Positions 6,943 through 15,674 of a stretch of 45,104 nt of DNA are shown here, piece by piece; within the stretch, counting starts at the first letter, position 1, and each line of letters starts with the position of its first letter. Position numbers and translations under genes: made by a program. A model generated the notes under the pieces. The model was not told the DNA's origin. It saw only the letters and a list, made by a program, of their open reading frames with translations, and did no database searches. The stretch covers positions 1 to 45,104 of the forward strand of contig NZ_BBYK01000084.1 of assembly GCF_001570365.1 (NCBI RefSeq), written 5' to 3'. Source of the DNA: Microtetraspora fusca (GTDB lineage: Bacteria; Actinomycetota; Actinomycetes; Streptosporangiales; Streptosporangiaceae).

Positions 6943-8996
6943 GATACCCCTATGTGGAGCGCCAGGCTGTCGTCGATCGGCTGCACGGCGTCGCCGTACC
7001 GGACCCCTACCGCCGCCTCGAGGACCCGGACGACGCGGAGACACGGAGGTGGCTGGCCGCGCAGGACGACCTCTGGCGGGCACACGCCGCCGCTCTGCCC
7101 GGCCGGGCCCGGCTGTACACGCGGCTCGCTGAGCTGGCGGACGCGGGCATGGTCACCGCGCCGCTGTGGCGGGGCGAGCGGGCGTTCTTCCTGCGCCGTA
7201 CGGCGGGGCAGGAGCACGCGGCGCTCCACGTCACCGGGCCGGGCCCGGCCGAGCAGCTTCTCCTCGACCCGTCGGTCATCGACCCGACCGGCCTGACCAC
7301 GCTTGACGCGTGGCAGCCCGACCCGGACGGCGGCCTCCTGGCGTACCAGATCTCGCGCAGGGGGGACGAGCGGTCGGAGCTGTACGTCATGGACGTCCGG
7401 ACGCGCCGCGTCGTGGACGGGCCGGTCGGCCCCTGCCGCTACTCCCCCGTGGCGTGGCTGGCCGGCGGGACCGGCTTCTTCTACGTGCGCACCGAGCCGC
7501 GCGGCGTCTTCCTGCACCGGACGGGCATCCCGGTGGACGTCCCGGTCTTCGCCCGCGAAGGGGTCGCCTCGTACGGGCTGGAGATCAGCGCGGACGGCCG
7601 CTGGCTCGTCGTCTCCGCGTCCCTCGGCTCGCGCAACGACCTGTGGCTGGCCGACCTGGCCGGGGGCCGCCCCGAGGAGCCTGATCTGCGGGTCGTACAG
7701 GAGGGCGTGGACGCGCGGACCGCGCTGACCGTCGCCCGCGACGGCCGCGTGTACGTCGTCACCGACCGGGACGCGCCCCGGGTGCGGCTGTGCGTGGGCG
7801 ACCCGCAGCGGCCGGACGTGTGGAAGGACCTGGTCCCGGCCGACCCGGAGGCGGTTCTCGCGGACTTCGCCATCCTCGACGGAACCGGGCCGAGCCGCCC
7901 CCTGCTGCTCGTCACCCACATCAGGCACGCGATCGCCGAGATCGGCGTCCACGATCTGGACACGGGCGAACGGCTCGGCTCCGTGCCGCTGCCCGGCGCG
8001 GGATCCGTCGGCTCCCTGTCCGTACGGCACGGCCGCGAGGCGTGGTTCACCTACACCGACCACGTCACACCGCCTGCGGTGTGGCGCTTCGACGGCCGCA
8101 CCGGCGAGACCGCCCCCTGGCCCGACCCGGGCGCGCGGGCCGCCATACCTGGCGGACGGCCGCGCGGCTCCTCGTCCGGCGACGAGGAGCCGCGGATCGA
8201 GAGCCACCGGCTGCACTGCGTCTCGGCCGACGGGACTCGGGTATCGATGCTCGTCATCGCGCGGGCCGGTTTGCACGGGCCGAGGCCCGCGATCCTGTAC
8301 GGCTACGGCGGGTTCGGGGTCGCGCTGACCCCCGCGTACGCCGCCGACACCCTGGCGTGGACCGAGGCCGGCGGTGTGGTGGCGGTGGCCATGGTGCGCG
8401 GCGGCGGCGAAGAGGGCGAGGAGTGGCACCGCGCCGGCATGCTGGAGCGCAAGCAGAACACCTTCGACGACTTCGTCGCGGCGGCGGAGAAGCTGATCTC
8501 CGACGGCTGGACCACTCCGGACCGGCTCGGGATCTGGGGCGAGTCGAACGGCGGCCTGCTGGTCGGCGCGGCCCTGACCCAGCGGCCCGACCTGTTCGCC
8601 GCCGCGGTCTGCTCGGCCCCGCTCCTCGACATGGTCCGCTACGAGCGCTCCGGCCTCGGCCCGGCCTGGCGGGGCGAGTACGGCTCGGCCGAGGATCCGG
8701 ACCTCTTCCGCTGCCTGCTCGGCTACTCGCCCTATCACCGGGTGCGCGAGGGCGTGGACTATCCCGCCACGCTGTTCACCGTCTTCGGCGGGGACACCCG
8801 CGTCGATCCCGCGCACGCGCGCAAGATGTGCGCCGCCCTCCAGCAGGCCACCGGCGGCGATCGGCCGATCCTGCTGCGGCACGAGGGCGACGTGGGGCAC
8901 GGGGCCCGGGCCACCAGCCGGGCCACCGCGCTCGCCGCCGACACTCTCGCCTTCATCGCCGCCCACACGGGCCTCTTCCAGCCGGAACACCGGTGA
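6939..8996 (+). CDS. S9A prolyl oligopeptidase, probable lanthipeptide leader protease
   Basis: This is a 685-aa serine peptidase from an ATG that overlaps the exporter stop. The N-terminal part has the POP feature HGVAVPDPYRRLEDPDD and a beta-propeller-sized middle region. The C-terminal alpha/beta-hydrolase domain has the nucleophile in WGESNGG (Ser536), a probable Asp619 in GGDTRVDP and His654 in GDVGHGA. The family cleaves after proline in short peptides and lacks a secretion signal, which fits here. Prolyl oligopeptidases trim leaders in some class III systems (FlaP and AplP types). The precursor offers Pro12 in METPGG as a candidate site and Pro34 in the hinge. The role in maturation is inferred from position and family. 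Confidence 0.9.
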   Translation: MRYPYVERQAVVDRLHGVAVPDPYRRLEDPDDAETRRWLAAQDDLWRAHAAALPGRARLYTRLAELADAGMVTAPLWRGERAFFLRRTAGQEHAALHVTGPGPAEQLLLDPSVIDPTGLTTLDAWQPDPDGGLLAYQISRRGDERSELYVMDVRTRRVVDGPVGPCRYSPVAWLAGGTGFFYVRTEPRGVFLHRTGIPVDVPVFAREGVASYGLEISADGRWLVVSASLGSRNDLWLADLAGGRPEEPDLRVVQEGVDARTALTVARDGRVYVVTDRDAPRVRLCVGDPQRPDVWKDLVPADPEAVLADFAILDGTGPSRPLLLVTHIRHAIAEIGVHDLDTGERLGSVPLPGAGSVGSLSVRHGREAWFTYTDHVTPPAVWRFDGRTGETAPWPDPGARAAIPGGRPRGSSSGDEEPRIESHRLHCVSADGTRVSMLVIARAGLHGPRPAILYGYGGFGVALTPAYAADTLAWTEAGGVVAVAMVRGGGEEGEEWHRAGMLERKQNTFDDFVAAAEKLISDGWTTPDRLGIWGESNGGLLVGAALTQRPDLFAAAVCSAPLLDMVRYERSGLGPAWRGEYGSAEDPDLFRCLLGYSPYHRVREGVDYPATLFTVFGGDTRVDPAHARKMCAALQQATGGDRPILLRHEGDVGHGARATSRATALAADTLAFIAAHTGLFQPEHR

Positions 8997-9095
8997 CCCG
9001 CCGAGCGCCCGGCGCACCGAGGCTTGATGCACCTGGTGGGGTGTCCACGAACCTTGGCCGGCCGGTCACCTCGCCGGAAGAAACCCGCGGCCCGA

Positions 9096-9815
9096 TCAGC
9101 GCCGGGGCGCCGTACGGCCGGGGACCGGGGCACGCTCGGCGCCGCCGGAGCCGCGCCGAGGGCCGAGGGGCGGGTAGTGGACCATGCCGATGTCGCCGCC
9201 CGTCTCCGGCCACAGCCAGCCGCGCTCCAGCGAGATCCTGATCGCCTCCACACGGGTACGGGCGCCGACCTTCGGCAGGATGCGGCACAGGTAGTTCCGT
9301 ACCGTCCCCGGAGACAGATAGAGCCGGTCGGCGATCTCGGTCACCGTGGAGCCCTCGGCGGCGACCTGGAGAACGTCCAGCTCCCGCGAGGTGAGCGGGT
9401 TCTCCGGGGCGTTGAGCGCGGCGAGGGCCAGCTCGGGGTCGATCACCCGCTCCCCGCGCGCCACCCGGCGCACGCAGTCGACGAGCTGCTCGGCCGAGGC
9501 GTCCTTGACCATGAAGCCGCGCGCCTTGGCCCCGAGCGCCCGGCGCAGCGCCGCCGGGGTGCCGAGGCCGGTGAGGATCACCGTCTTGCATTCGGGCATC
9601 CGCTCGTGCAGCTCGGCCGCGGCCGTCAGGCCGTCGACGCCGGGGAGGCAGATGTCGAGGAGCGCGACGTCCGGACGGGTCTCCCCGGCGAGCGGGACGA
9701 TCTCGCCGCCCTCGCCGGTCTCCGCGACCACCTCCAGGTCCTCCTCCGTGGAGAGCAGCGCCACGAGGGCCGATCGGACAAGGTGCATGTTCTCCGCTAG
9801 CAGTAGACGGATCAA
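9096..9815 (-). CDS. amfR: orphan NarL/LuxR-type response regulator (RamR/AmfR-like)
   Basis: I choose the TTG start at 9815 because AAGGAG lies 7 bases before it and the protein then begins MIRLLLAENM, a receiver-domain beginning; this gives 239 aa. The receiver has Asp54 (LLDICLP), Thr82 (ILTG) and Lys104 (FMVKDAS). The acidic pair that binds Mg is Glu8-Asn9 instead of two acids. The LuxR HTH covers about 139-200 (LTSRELDVLQVAAEG, SPGTVRNYLCRIL). The tail of about 35 residues is Pro/Arg-rich. No sensor kinase gene lies nearby. It is convergent with the lanthipeptide operon and by analogy with RamR/AmfR should activate it. Confidence 0.9.
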   Translation of the reverse strand: MIRLLLAENMHLVRSALVALLSTEEDLEVVAETGEGGEIVPLAGETRPDVALLDICLPGVDGLTAAAELHERMPECKTVILTGLGTPAALRRALGAKARGFMVKDASAEQLVDCVRRVARGERVIDPELALAALNAPENPLTSRELDVLQVAAEGSTVTEIADRLYLSPGTVRNYLCRILPKVGARTRVEAIRISLERGWLWPETGGDIGMVHYPPLGPRRGSGGAERAPVPGRTAPRR

Positions 9816-10205
9816 GCCCGTTCTCCTTATGCGCCTTGGCAAGGTCGGTTGCACGCGATTTCTCCCCCGGCCCGCACAGCTTCGTATCTCTCCCCCTTGG
9901 AGTCTGCGCCCACTCCATTTCGGAAATATAGCGTTACCTTATGCCGAGGCACTGAAATACCGTGATCTAGCTGGATTATTTCTCCAGCCTCACCAAGATC
10001 AGACGCCAGGCCGCTCCCGACGGTTTACCGGCGCATCCCACCACATCAACGAGCAGGACACCCGTCTCATCGTTGATCCACGCACCTCACAACAGATCCG
10101 GACAATTCGCAATGAATTTAACAAACCATAGGGACTCGGATATAGATCCACCGATTACGCCATTTCCTGGCGAATATGGAGTTCCAAACCGCGCGGGATC
10201 CCCCA
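9816..10205. other. non-coding, lower-GC region upstream of the response regulator
   Basis: These 390 bases have no convincing gene and are clearly more AT-rich than the neighbours (for example around 9,915-9,990 and 10,105-10,150). They probably hold the promoter of the response regulator, whose ribosome-binding site AAGGAG is at 9823-9828. I see no strong terminator or clear operator. Confidence 0.5.
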
Positions 10206-10383
10206 TCATTCGAGGACCGAGAGCGCTTTGATGCCTTCATCGACGGGGGCGCCGTACCTCTTGAGCGCCGCGACATGGGCGGCGGTGGCCGCGTCGTACT
10301 CCCCGGCGACGCCGGTCGAGACAGGTGCGGGCCAGGGCCCGGCCCATCCCGTCGGTACCACCAGTGATGACGATCGCTGTCAT
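10206..10383 (-). pseudogene. remnant of a short-chain dehydrogenase, internally deleted
   Basis: The ATG at 10383 overlaps the stop of the MFS gene (ATGA) and starts MTAIVITGGTDGMGRALAR, a typical SDR nucleotide-binding N terminus. After about 24 residues the meaning moves to another frame, which reads AGEYDAATAAHVAALKRYG and ends LSVLE before the TGA at 10206-10208. The middle of an SDR (about 200 residues with the YxxxK site) is absent. I read this as a deletion that joined the two ends of a former gene cotranscribed with the exporter. Whether the tail belonged to the same SDR is not certain. Confidence 0.6.
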
Positions 10384-11816
10384 GAGGACGCCTTTCCGGA
10401 TGTGACGGCCTGGGGGTGGTCGGCCGACACCTGAGGACGGCCGGGCAGCAGCGGGGTCGCGGCGAGGACCACCGCGATGGCGGCGACGACGAGCCAGAAG
10501 ACTCCGTGGAATCCGGCGATCGGGTCGCCGGAGGTCTGCAGGACGAGGGTGACCAGGGCGACGCCGAGCGCGGCGCCGAGCTGGTTGAGCATGTAGAGCA
10601 CGGAACTGCCCTGCGCCACCATGGGACCGGGCAGGCTCCGGTACAGCGACCCCATCGTCGGGGCACTGAAACAGCCCATGCCCAGGCCGATGGTCAGCGC
10701 CGCCAGCACGGGCCACATCTCGGCGGTATCGGCTCCGATCCGGGTGAACGCCAGCGCGCTCAGCCCGGCCAGGACCGCGCCGCCGACGGCCAGGCCGCGG
10801 GCGCCGAGCCGGTCCGACAGCCCACCCGCGAGCGGCATGGCGATCGCGCCGCCCAGACCCGCAGGGGCCATCAACAGCCCGGCGGCCAGCACACCCTGCC
10901 CGTGTGCCTGCTGGTAGTACAGCGGCAGCGCGAACAGGGTCGCGAAGTTGGCCAGACCTCCCAGCCCCATGATGGTGACGCCGGCGGTGAAGCCGCGGGA
11001 GGCGAACAGCCGCACGTCGATCAGAGGCGGCGTGCGCCGCGAGGCGAGCGCGTGGACGACGTAGCCGAGCATCAGCGCGATGCCCGCGGCCAGCGGAAGC
11101 AGTGCCTGCCAAGCGATGAACGCCCCCTGCTCGGCCGTTTGCGACAGAGCCAGGACGAGCGCGGCGAATCCCGGTGCGAGCAGGGCCAGTCCCAGGACGT
11201 CCAGGCGGACCTGTGCCCGCCGCCCGGCCGGGGAGTCGGCCGGAATCACCCGCAGGGCCAGCAGGTAGGCGATCAGCCCGATGGGCACACTGAGCAGGAA
11301 CATCCAGCGCCACGACAGATCGTGCAGGACGGCGCCGCCCGCGATCGGCCCGAGCACCGGTCCCAGCGACAGCACCACTCCCATCAGGCCCATCACCCGT
11401 CCGGCGCGCCGCGGTCCGGCGGCGCGGGCCAGCAGGATCAGCACGAGCGGGTCGAGCAACCCGGCGCCGATGCCCTGCAGAGCGCGGAAGGCGATCAGGC
11501 TGCCGACGTTCCAGGCCAGCCCGGCGGCCAGCGACCCGGCCACGAACAGCGCCAGGCCCGTCAGCCACAGCCGCCTGCCGCCGAACCTGTCGACCGCCCA
11601 GGTGGTGAACGGGATGGTGGCGGTGACCGCCAGCAGGAAACCGGTGGAGGCCCAGCCGACCATGCTGAGCGAGGCGTCGAACGCCGCGGCCAGGCTCCCG
11701 GTGGCGACGGCGGCCATCGTGCTGTTGAGAATCCCCAGCAGCCCGCCCAGCAGGACCACGGCGATCATCACCAGCAACCGTCGATCGAGACGATCGTCTG
11801 CCGTTATTGAACTCAT
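10380..11816 (-). CDS. MFS multidrug exporter, DHA2-like
   Basis: This is a very hydrophobic 478-aa protein with about 12-14 membrane segments. The early part shows LGILNSTMAAVA, then GFLLAVTATIPFTTWAVDRFGGRR (the motif A loop between TM2 and TM3), LQGIGAGLLDP and GPVLGPIAGG (motif C), as in proton-driven drug exporters. I choose the ATG at 11816, giving MSSITADDRLDRRLL. A frame-matched ATG at 11852 would add 12 residues but lies in the operator region. It is divergent from a TetR gene and shares its control region, which indicates induction by a compound bound by that TetR. Confidence 0.9.
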   Translation of the reverse strand: MSSITADDRLDRRLLVMIAVVLLGGLLGILNSTMAAVATGSLAAAFDASLSMVGWASTGFLLAVTATIPFTTWAVDRFGGRRLWLTGLALFVAGSLAAGLAWNVGSLIAFRALQGIGAGLLDPLVLILLARAAGPRRAGRVMGLMGVVLSLGPVLGPIAGGAVLHDLSWRWMFLLSVPIGLIAYLLALRVIPADSPAGRRAQVRLDVLGLALLAPGFAALVLALSQTAEQGAFIAWQALLPLAAGIALMLGYVVHALASRRTPPLIDVRLFASRGFTAGVTIMGLGGLANFATLFALPLYYQQAHGQGVLAAGLLMAPAGLGGAIAMPLAGGLSDRLGARGLAVGGAVLAGLSALAFTRIGADTAEMWPVLAALTIGLGMGCFSAPTMGSLYRSLPGPMVAQGSSVLYMLNQLGAALGVALVTLVLQTSGDPIAGFHGVFWLVVAAIAVVLAATPLLPGRPQVSADHPQAVTSGKASS

Positions 11817-11850
11817 GGGTTCAAAATACTTATCTGGTTGATCCAAATGC

Positions 11851-11877
11851 AACCGATCGGTTCATGTGACTGAACCG
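11851..11877. promoter_or_regulatory. probable TetR operator between exporter and regulator
   Basis: The palindrome AACCGATCGGTT (11851-11862) overlaps an inverted repeat CGGTTCA-TGTGAC-TGAACCG (11858-11877). Both are in the 78-bp divergent intergenic region, so one site could repress both genes. Confidence 0.7.
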
Positions 11878-11894
11878 GCCAGTACAATCGGGGC

Positions 11895-12533
11895 ATGGTC
11901 AGGTCACGTGGACGGATCGACAAGCGGCAGGCGATCCTGGACGGCGCGTTCACCGTGTTCGCCCGCCAGGGGTACGCCCAGGCCTGTGTGCAGGAGATCG
12001 CCGACGAGGCGGGCGTGGCCAAACCCACGGTGTACAACCACCTCAGCGACAAGGCCACCCTGTTCCGGCACGCGATGCAGGCCGCGGCCCAGACGGCGCT
12101 GCATCAGCGACTCGCCGCGTTGGAACCGCTCGCCGACCCCGGCCCCGACCTGCGCGCCACGCTGGAGCAGGTCGGCCACCACCTCCTCCGCCTGCACACG
12201 GACGACCGTTCCTGCGCCCTGCGGCGGCTGCTCTACTCGGAGATCACCCAGTTTCCCGACCTACTCGACATCGTCACCGAGAGCGGGCCGCACCGCCTCA
12301 CCCAGGCGATGGCCGACCGGCTGGCACGGCTCACCCTCGCCGGACGCCTGCGCGCCCCCGACCCCGACCAAGCGGCCGAGCAGTTCATGGCCCTGCTCAC
12401 CGGCCCGCTGGAAGCACGCTCCCGGATGGGAACCCGCCAGATCGGCGACGCCGAGCTGCATGAGATCGCCCGCGCCGCCGTCGGCACATTCCTCACCGCC
12501 TTCGGACCGGCGGACGGTCGGACGGCGGATTGA
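11895..12533 (+). CDS. TetR-family transcriptional regulator
   Basis: The protein has 212 aa. The N-terminal HTH is clear (residues about 10-55): AILDGAFTVFARQGYAQA, then IADEAGVAKPTVYNHLSDK and ATLFRHAM. The C-terminal part is a ligand-binding domain resembling the AefR-like class. It sits divergent to the MFS exporter with palindromes between them, so it most likely represses the exporter and itself. The inducer cannot be predicted. Confidence 0.92.
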   Translation: MVRSRGRIDKRQAILDGAFTVFARQGYAQACVQEIADEAGVAKPTVYNHLSDKATLFRHAMQAAAQTALHQRLAALEPLADPGPDLRATLEQVGHHLLRLHTDDRSCALRRLLYSEITQFPDLLDIVTESGPHRLTQAMADRLARLTLAGRLRAPDPDQAAEQFMALLTGPLEARSRMGTRQIGDAELHEIARAAVGTFLTAFGPADGRTAD

Positions 12534-12544
12534 CTTCCTCCCCG

Positions 12545-12562
12545 CGCGCTCCACAGAGCGCG
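12545..12562. terminator. small hairpin between convergent genes
   Basis: CGCGCTC (12545-12551), loop CACA, GAGCGCG (12556-12562). It lies between the ends of the TetR and hydrolase genes. There is no U tract, so termination is likely but not certain. Confidence 0.45.
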
Positions 12563-12576
12563 TCTCGCCGGCCGGG

Positions 12577-13563
12577 TCAGGCGGGCAGAGAGGCGAGCCA
12601 GCCGGTCAGGATCTCGTTGACCCGCTCTCGCCGTTCCTGTTGGATCCAGTGGCCGCAGCCGTCGAGTATGTGCGAGGCGACCAGGCCCGGCAGGGTCGCG
12701 GGGTATGCCTTGATGGCGTCGGCCATCCAGGTGGTCGACGCGTCCAGCGCACCTCCGATGAACAGCGACGGCTGAGTGATGGGGGAACCGTTGAAGCGGG
12801 CGAGGTCCTCCCAGTCCCGGTCCATGTTCCGGTAGCGGTTGAGAGCCCCGCTCATACCGGTCCGTTCGAACTCCGCGGCGTAGACATCGAGATCGTCCTC
12901 GCTGAGCCAGGCGGGCAGCCGACCTGCGGGGAACCGGTCACGCAGCCTTCCGCCCCGGGACACGAAGTGCGGGTCCGGGGCGCCGGCGGGCGGCATCGTG
13001 TCGGCGGACAGGGCGGCGTAGAGGCCGGCGAGCCAGCCGCGGACGTCCGGTTCGATCTCGGCCTCGGCCCGGCCGATCGCCTGGAAGTAGCTGACGTAGA
13101 ACTCCTCGTCTCCGCCCATCTGTGCGAAGACCTCGCTCGGGCGCGGTCCGCCGGGCGGCGCGTACGGCACGCTCAACAGCCCGACCGCGCGGAAGACGTC
13201 GGGCCGTACGACGGCGGAGTCGGCGGCGATCGTCGCGCCCCAGTCGTGGCCCACGATCACCGCCGTCCGCTCGCCCAGGGCACGCACCACGGCGACGTTG
13301 TCCTCGACCAGTTCCAACATCCGGTACGCGGCCACGTCGCCGGGCTTGGAGGAACGGCCGTAGCCGCGAACGTCGACGGCGACGGCCCGGTAGCCGGCCG
13401 CCGCCAGTGCCGGCAACTGGTGGCGCCAGGAGTACCACGACTCAGGGAACCCGTGCACCAGCAGCACCAGCGGCCCGGAGCCCTGCTCCACCAGGTGGAT
13501 ACGACCAGCGGGCGACGCGACCAGACGATGTGTGGCCGCGGCGGCGGGAGCGGACGTCGACAT
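12577..13563 (-). CDS. alpha/beta hydrolase, epoxide-hydrolase-like
   Basis: The protein has 328 aa from the ATG at 13563, preceded by GGGGGA. It shows HGFPESWYSWRHQ (oxyanion HGxP), YGRSSKPGD, the nucleophile elbow GHDWGA with an aspartate nucleophile, and a late His in GCGHWIQQERR. A nucleophilic Asp in HDWG with HGFPE is the hallmark of epoxide hydrolases and related dehalogenases. The cap region contains tyrosines typical of the family. It follows the C45 gene on the same strand, but a strong hairpin and 186 bp separate them, so it is probably a separate unit. The substrate is unknown. Confidence 0.85.
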   Translation of the reverse strand: MSTSAPAAAATHRLVASPAGRIHLVEQGSGPLVLLVHGFPESWYSWRHQLPALAAAGYRAVAVDVRGYGRSSKPGDVAAYRMLELVEDNVAVVRALGERTAVIVGHDWGATIAADSAVVRPDVFRAVGLLSVPYAPPGGPRPSEVFAQMGGDEEFYVSYFQAIGRAEAEIEPDVRGWLAGLYAALSADTMPPAGAPDPHFVSRGGRLRDRFPAGRLPAWLSEDDLDVYAAEFERTGMSGALNRYRNMDRDWEDLARFNGSPITQPSLFIGGALDASTTWMADAIKAYPATLPGLVASHILDGCGHWIQQERRERVNEILTGWLASLPA

Positions 13564-13707
13564 CGATCCCCCAAAACTCTTGATCCTCGTGCGAGCAGGT
13601 GCGGACCAGGTGGGCGCACCGATCGTGGCTCGCACGTCAATCGTCCGCTGTGCGGTGACGCCGCCGTGAATCGTGTTGCCGCTTCGGCAAGTCCTGCCGC
13701 TGCCCCG

Positions 13708-13740
13708 CGCTGCTCCGCCGCGGGTGACGGCGGAGCAGCG
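13708..13740 (-). terminator. terminator of the peptide transporter operon
   Basis: Perfect 13-bp arms CGCTGCTCCGCCG (13708-13720) and CGGCGGAGCAGCG (13728-13740) with a 7-base loop, placed 10 bases after the last gene of the operon. Confidence 0.7.
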
Positions 13741-13749
13741 GGAGGGACG

Positions 13750-14835
13750 TCAGCCGGCGCGCAGGGCGGTCCAGGCGGACGGGTGCGCCGAGCAGGGGCC
13801 GCCGTCGTGCACCATGAGGCGGCCGGCTTGGGGCTCGACCGCGATGGTGGCCAGCGACGCCCAGCGCGTGCCGAGCCGTCCGTCGGCGGGCGCGTGGCAG
13901 CAGACCTCCGCGCCGTCGCTCTGATGGGCGGTGAGCAGCGCGGCGAGGTCGTCGGCGTCGTCGAGGCGCCATCCGTCCCGGATCCGCCCGGCGAGCAGGC
14001 GGGCCCGGTCGTAGGTCTCCGGCTCGGCCCGGCCGCGGAACTCGCCCGCGGCGAGCGCCGGGTCGGCGAAGTGGTTGGTGTGGACGAGCCAGGCCGAGCC
14101 GTCCGGCGTGGTCAGGTCGGGGGTGATCACGGCGGCGCCCGCCGGGCTCAGCTCGACGCACGCCGCCCGGTCCGCGGTGACGACGGTCACGACGGTGGAG
14201 GCGGACACCGGGGCCTCGGTCAGGATGCCGACCGCCTCCGCGTACGACCGCGCGCCGCCGAGGACCTTGCGGGCGACGAGGTGGACCGGCACGCCGTCCG
14301 CGCCGTCGTCCGCGTGGCCGAGGATGTTGAACAGCACACCGACCCCGGCCTCGTTGAGGCCGATCTTGGCGAGGATGCCGTGCTCGGTGATGCCGGTGAA
14401 GGCCACCGCGTCGCCGCGTACGGACTGCAGGTGCCACCCGTCCGCCAGCTCCTCGTGCCAGTCCCACGTCTGCCCGCCCAGGACGCCGGCGCGGACCACG
14501 GTCGAGCACTCCCCGGCGCGCGGCGTTCCGGCCGTGGCGAGGATCTCGGTGCGCGCATTGAGAGCGGCGGCGACCCACAGCGGGACGCCCGCGCCCTCGG
14601 CGACACCCTCGACCTCGCCGGCCAGTTCGGGCGCCCACGCGCGGGTGGCGGCGAGGCTCCGGAGGGCGAGCGCGGGGACGTCGAGCGTCACGCCCGTGGC
14701 CGCCGCGGCGACCTCGAAGAGCTCCGCGTACGTGCGCCAGCCCCGCACGATGTCGGCGCTGAGCCGCTGCCCGCGCTCACGCCCGCGCCGCCTCGGGTCG
14801 GCCTCCTCGATCCGCAGGTGCGTATGGGGGCTCAC
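13750..14835 (-). CDS. C45 family acyltransferase/amidohydrolase (IAT-like)
   Basis: The protein has 361 aa from a GTG overlapping the upstream ATPase stop (GTGA). It resembles acyl-CoA:6-aminopenicillanic acid acyltransferase proteins of the Ntn-hydrolase fold. The likely nucleophile is the Cys in GECSTVV (about residue 109), which autoprocessing would expose. This is followed by QTWDWHEE, NEAGVGVLFN and LVHTNHF, all conserved in the family. Many bacterial members hydrolyse N-acyl amino acids or peptides rather than make penicillins. Being last in an Opp-type importer operon, it may cleave the imported compound; this is inference. Confidence 0.82.
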   Translation of the reverse strand: MSPHTHLRIEEADPRRRGRERGQRLSADIVRGWRTYAELFEVAAAATGVTLDVPALALRSLAATRAWAPELAGEVEGVAEGAGVPLWVAAALNARTEILATAGTPRAGECSTVVRAGVLGGQTWDWHEELADGWHLQSVRGDAVAFTGITEHGILAKIGLNEAGVGVLFNILGHADDGADGVPVHLVARKVLGGARSYAEAVGILTEAPVSASTVVTVVTADRAACVELSPAGAAVITPDLTTPDGSAWLVHTNHFADPALAAGEFRGRAEPETYDRARLLAGRIRDGWRLDDADDLAALLTAHQSDGAEVCCHAPADGRLGTRWASLATIAVEPQAGRLMVHDGGPCSAHPSAWTALRAG

Positions 14836-15674
14836 GCCTCCACCTCCCGCGCGTCCGCGCCGGTGGACAGCCGGGGCCGCCATCCGGGCCGGGGCGCGCT
14901 GTCGCGCAGCAGCATCGTGTACGCGTGCCGGGGACGGTCGAGCACCTCGTCGGTGCTCCCCCGTTCGACGATCCGGCCCTGCCGCATGACGACGACCTCC
15001 TCGCTCACCTGCCGTACGACGGACAGGTCATGGGTGATGAACAGATAGGTGAGCCGGCGGGCCTGCCGGATCTCGGCCAGCAGGTTGAGCACCTGCGCCT
15101 GCACGGACACGTCCAGCGCGGCGACGGCCTCGTCCAGCACGAGGACGCGCGGCTCGGCGGCGAGCGCCCGGGCGATGGCGACCCGCTGCTGCTGGCCGCC
15201 GCTGAGCTCGCCGGGCAGCGCCCGGGCGTGCGCGGGCCGCAGGCCCACCTGGTCGAGCAGCTCGCCGACCCGGCGACGCGCCTCGTCCCCGGTGACCCGG
15301 TGGTGGGCGGCGAGCACCTCCTTGATCGCGGCCTCGACCGTGCGGCGGCGGTTCAGCGACCCGTTCGGGTCCTGGAAGACCATCTGGATGTCGCGGGCGC
15401 GGGCCCGCCGCTCCGCCCGGCGCGGCCGCCGGGCGACGGGGCGGCCGGCGAGCACGACCTCGCCGCCGTCCGCGCTTTCGAGGCCGACCAGGATCCGGGC
15501 CAGGGTCGTCTTGCCCGATCCGGACTCGCCGACGACCGCGAGGCAGCTCCCGTCGGCGACGGCGAGGCTGACGTCGTCGAGCGCGTGGACGGTGCGGCGC
15601 CGCTTTCCCCGGCCGACGGCGAACTGCTTGCGCAGCCCGCTGATCTCGATGACGTTCTCCGCGGTGGTGCTCAC
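14832..15674 (-). CDS. oligopeptide ABC transporter ATP-binding protein (OppF/DppF-like)
   Basis: The protein has 280 aa from a GTG overlapping the previous TGA. It shows Walker A GESGSGKTT, QMVFQDPNGSLNRR (Q-loop typical of OppF), signature LSGGQQQR, Walker B VLVLDEAVAALD and H-loop FITHDLSVV. It powers import with the partner ATPase upstream. The C terminus is short, without the long metal-binding extension seen in some members. Confidence 0.92.
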   Translation of the reverse strand: MSTTAENVIEISGLRKQFAVGRGKRRRTVHALDDVSLAVADGSCLAVVGESGSGKTTLARILVGLESADGGEVVLAGRPVARRPRRAERRARARDIQMVFQDPNGSLNRRRTVEAAIKEVLAAHHRVTGDEARRRVGELLDQVGLRPAHARALPGELSGGQQQRVAIARALAAEPRVLVLDEAVAALDVSVQAQVLNLLAEIRQARRLTYLFITHDLSVVRQVSEEVVVMRQGRIVERGSTDEVLDRPRHAYTMLLRDSAPRPGWRPRLSTGADAREVEA

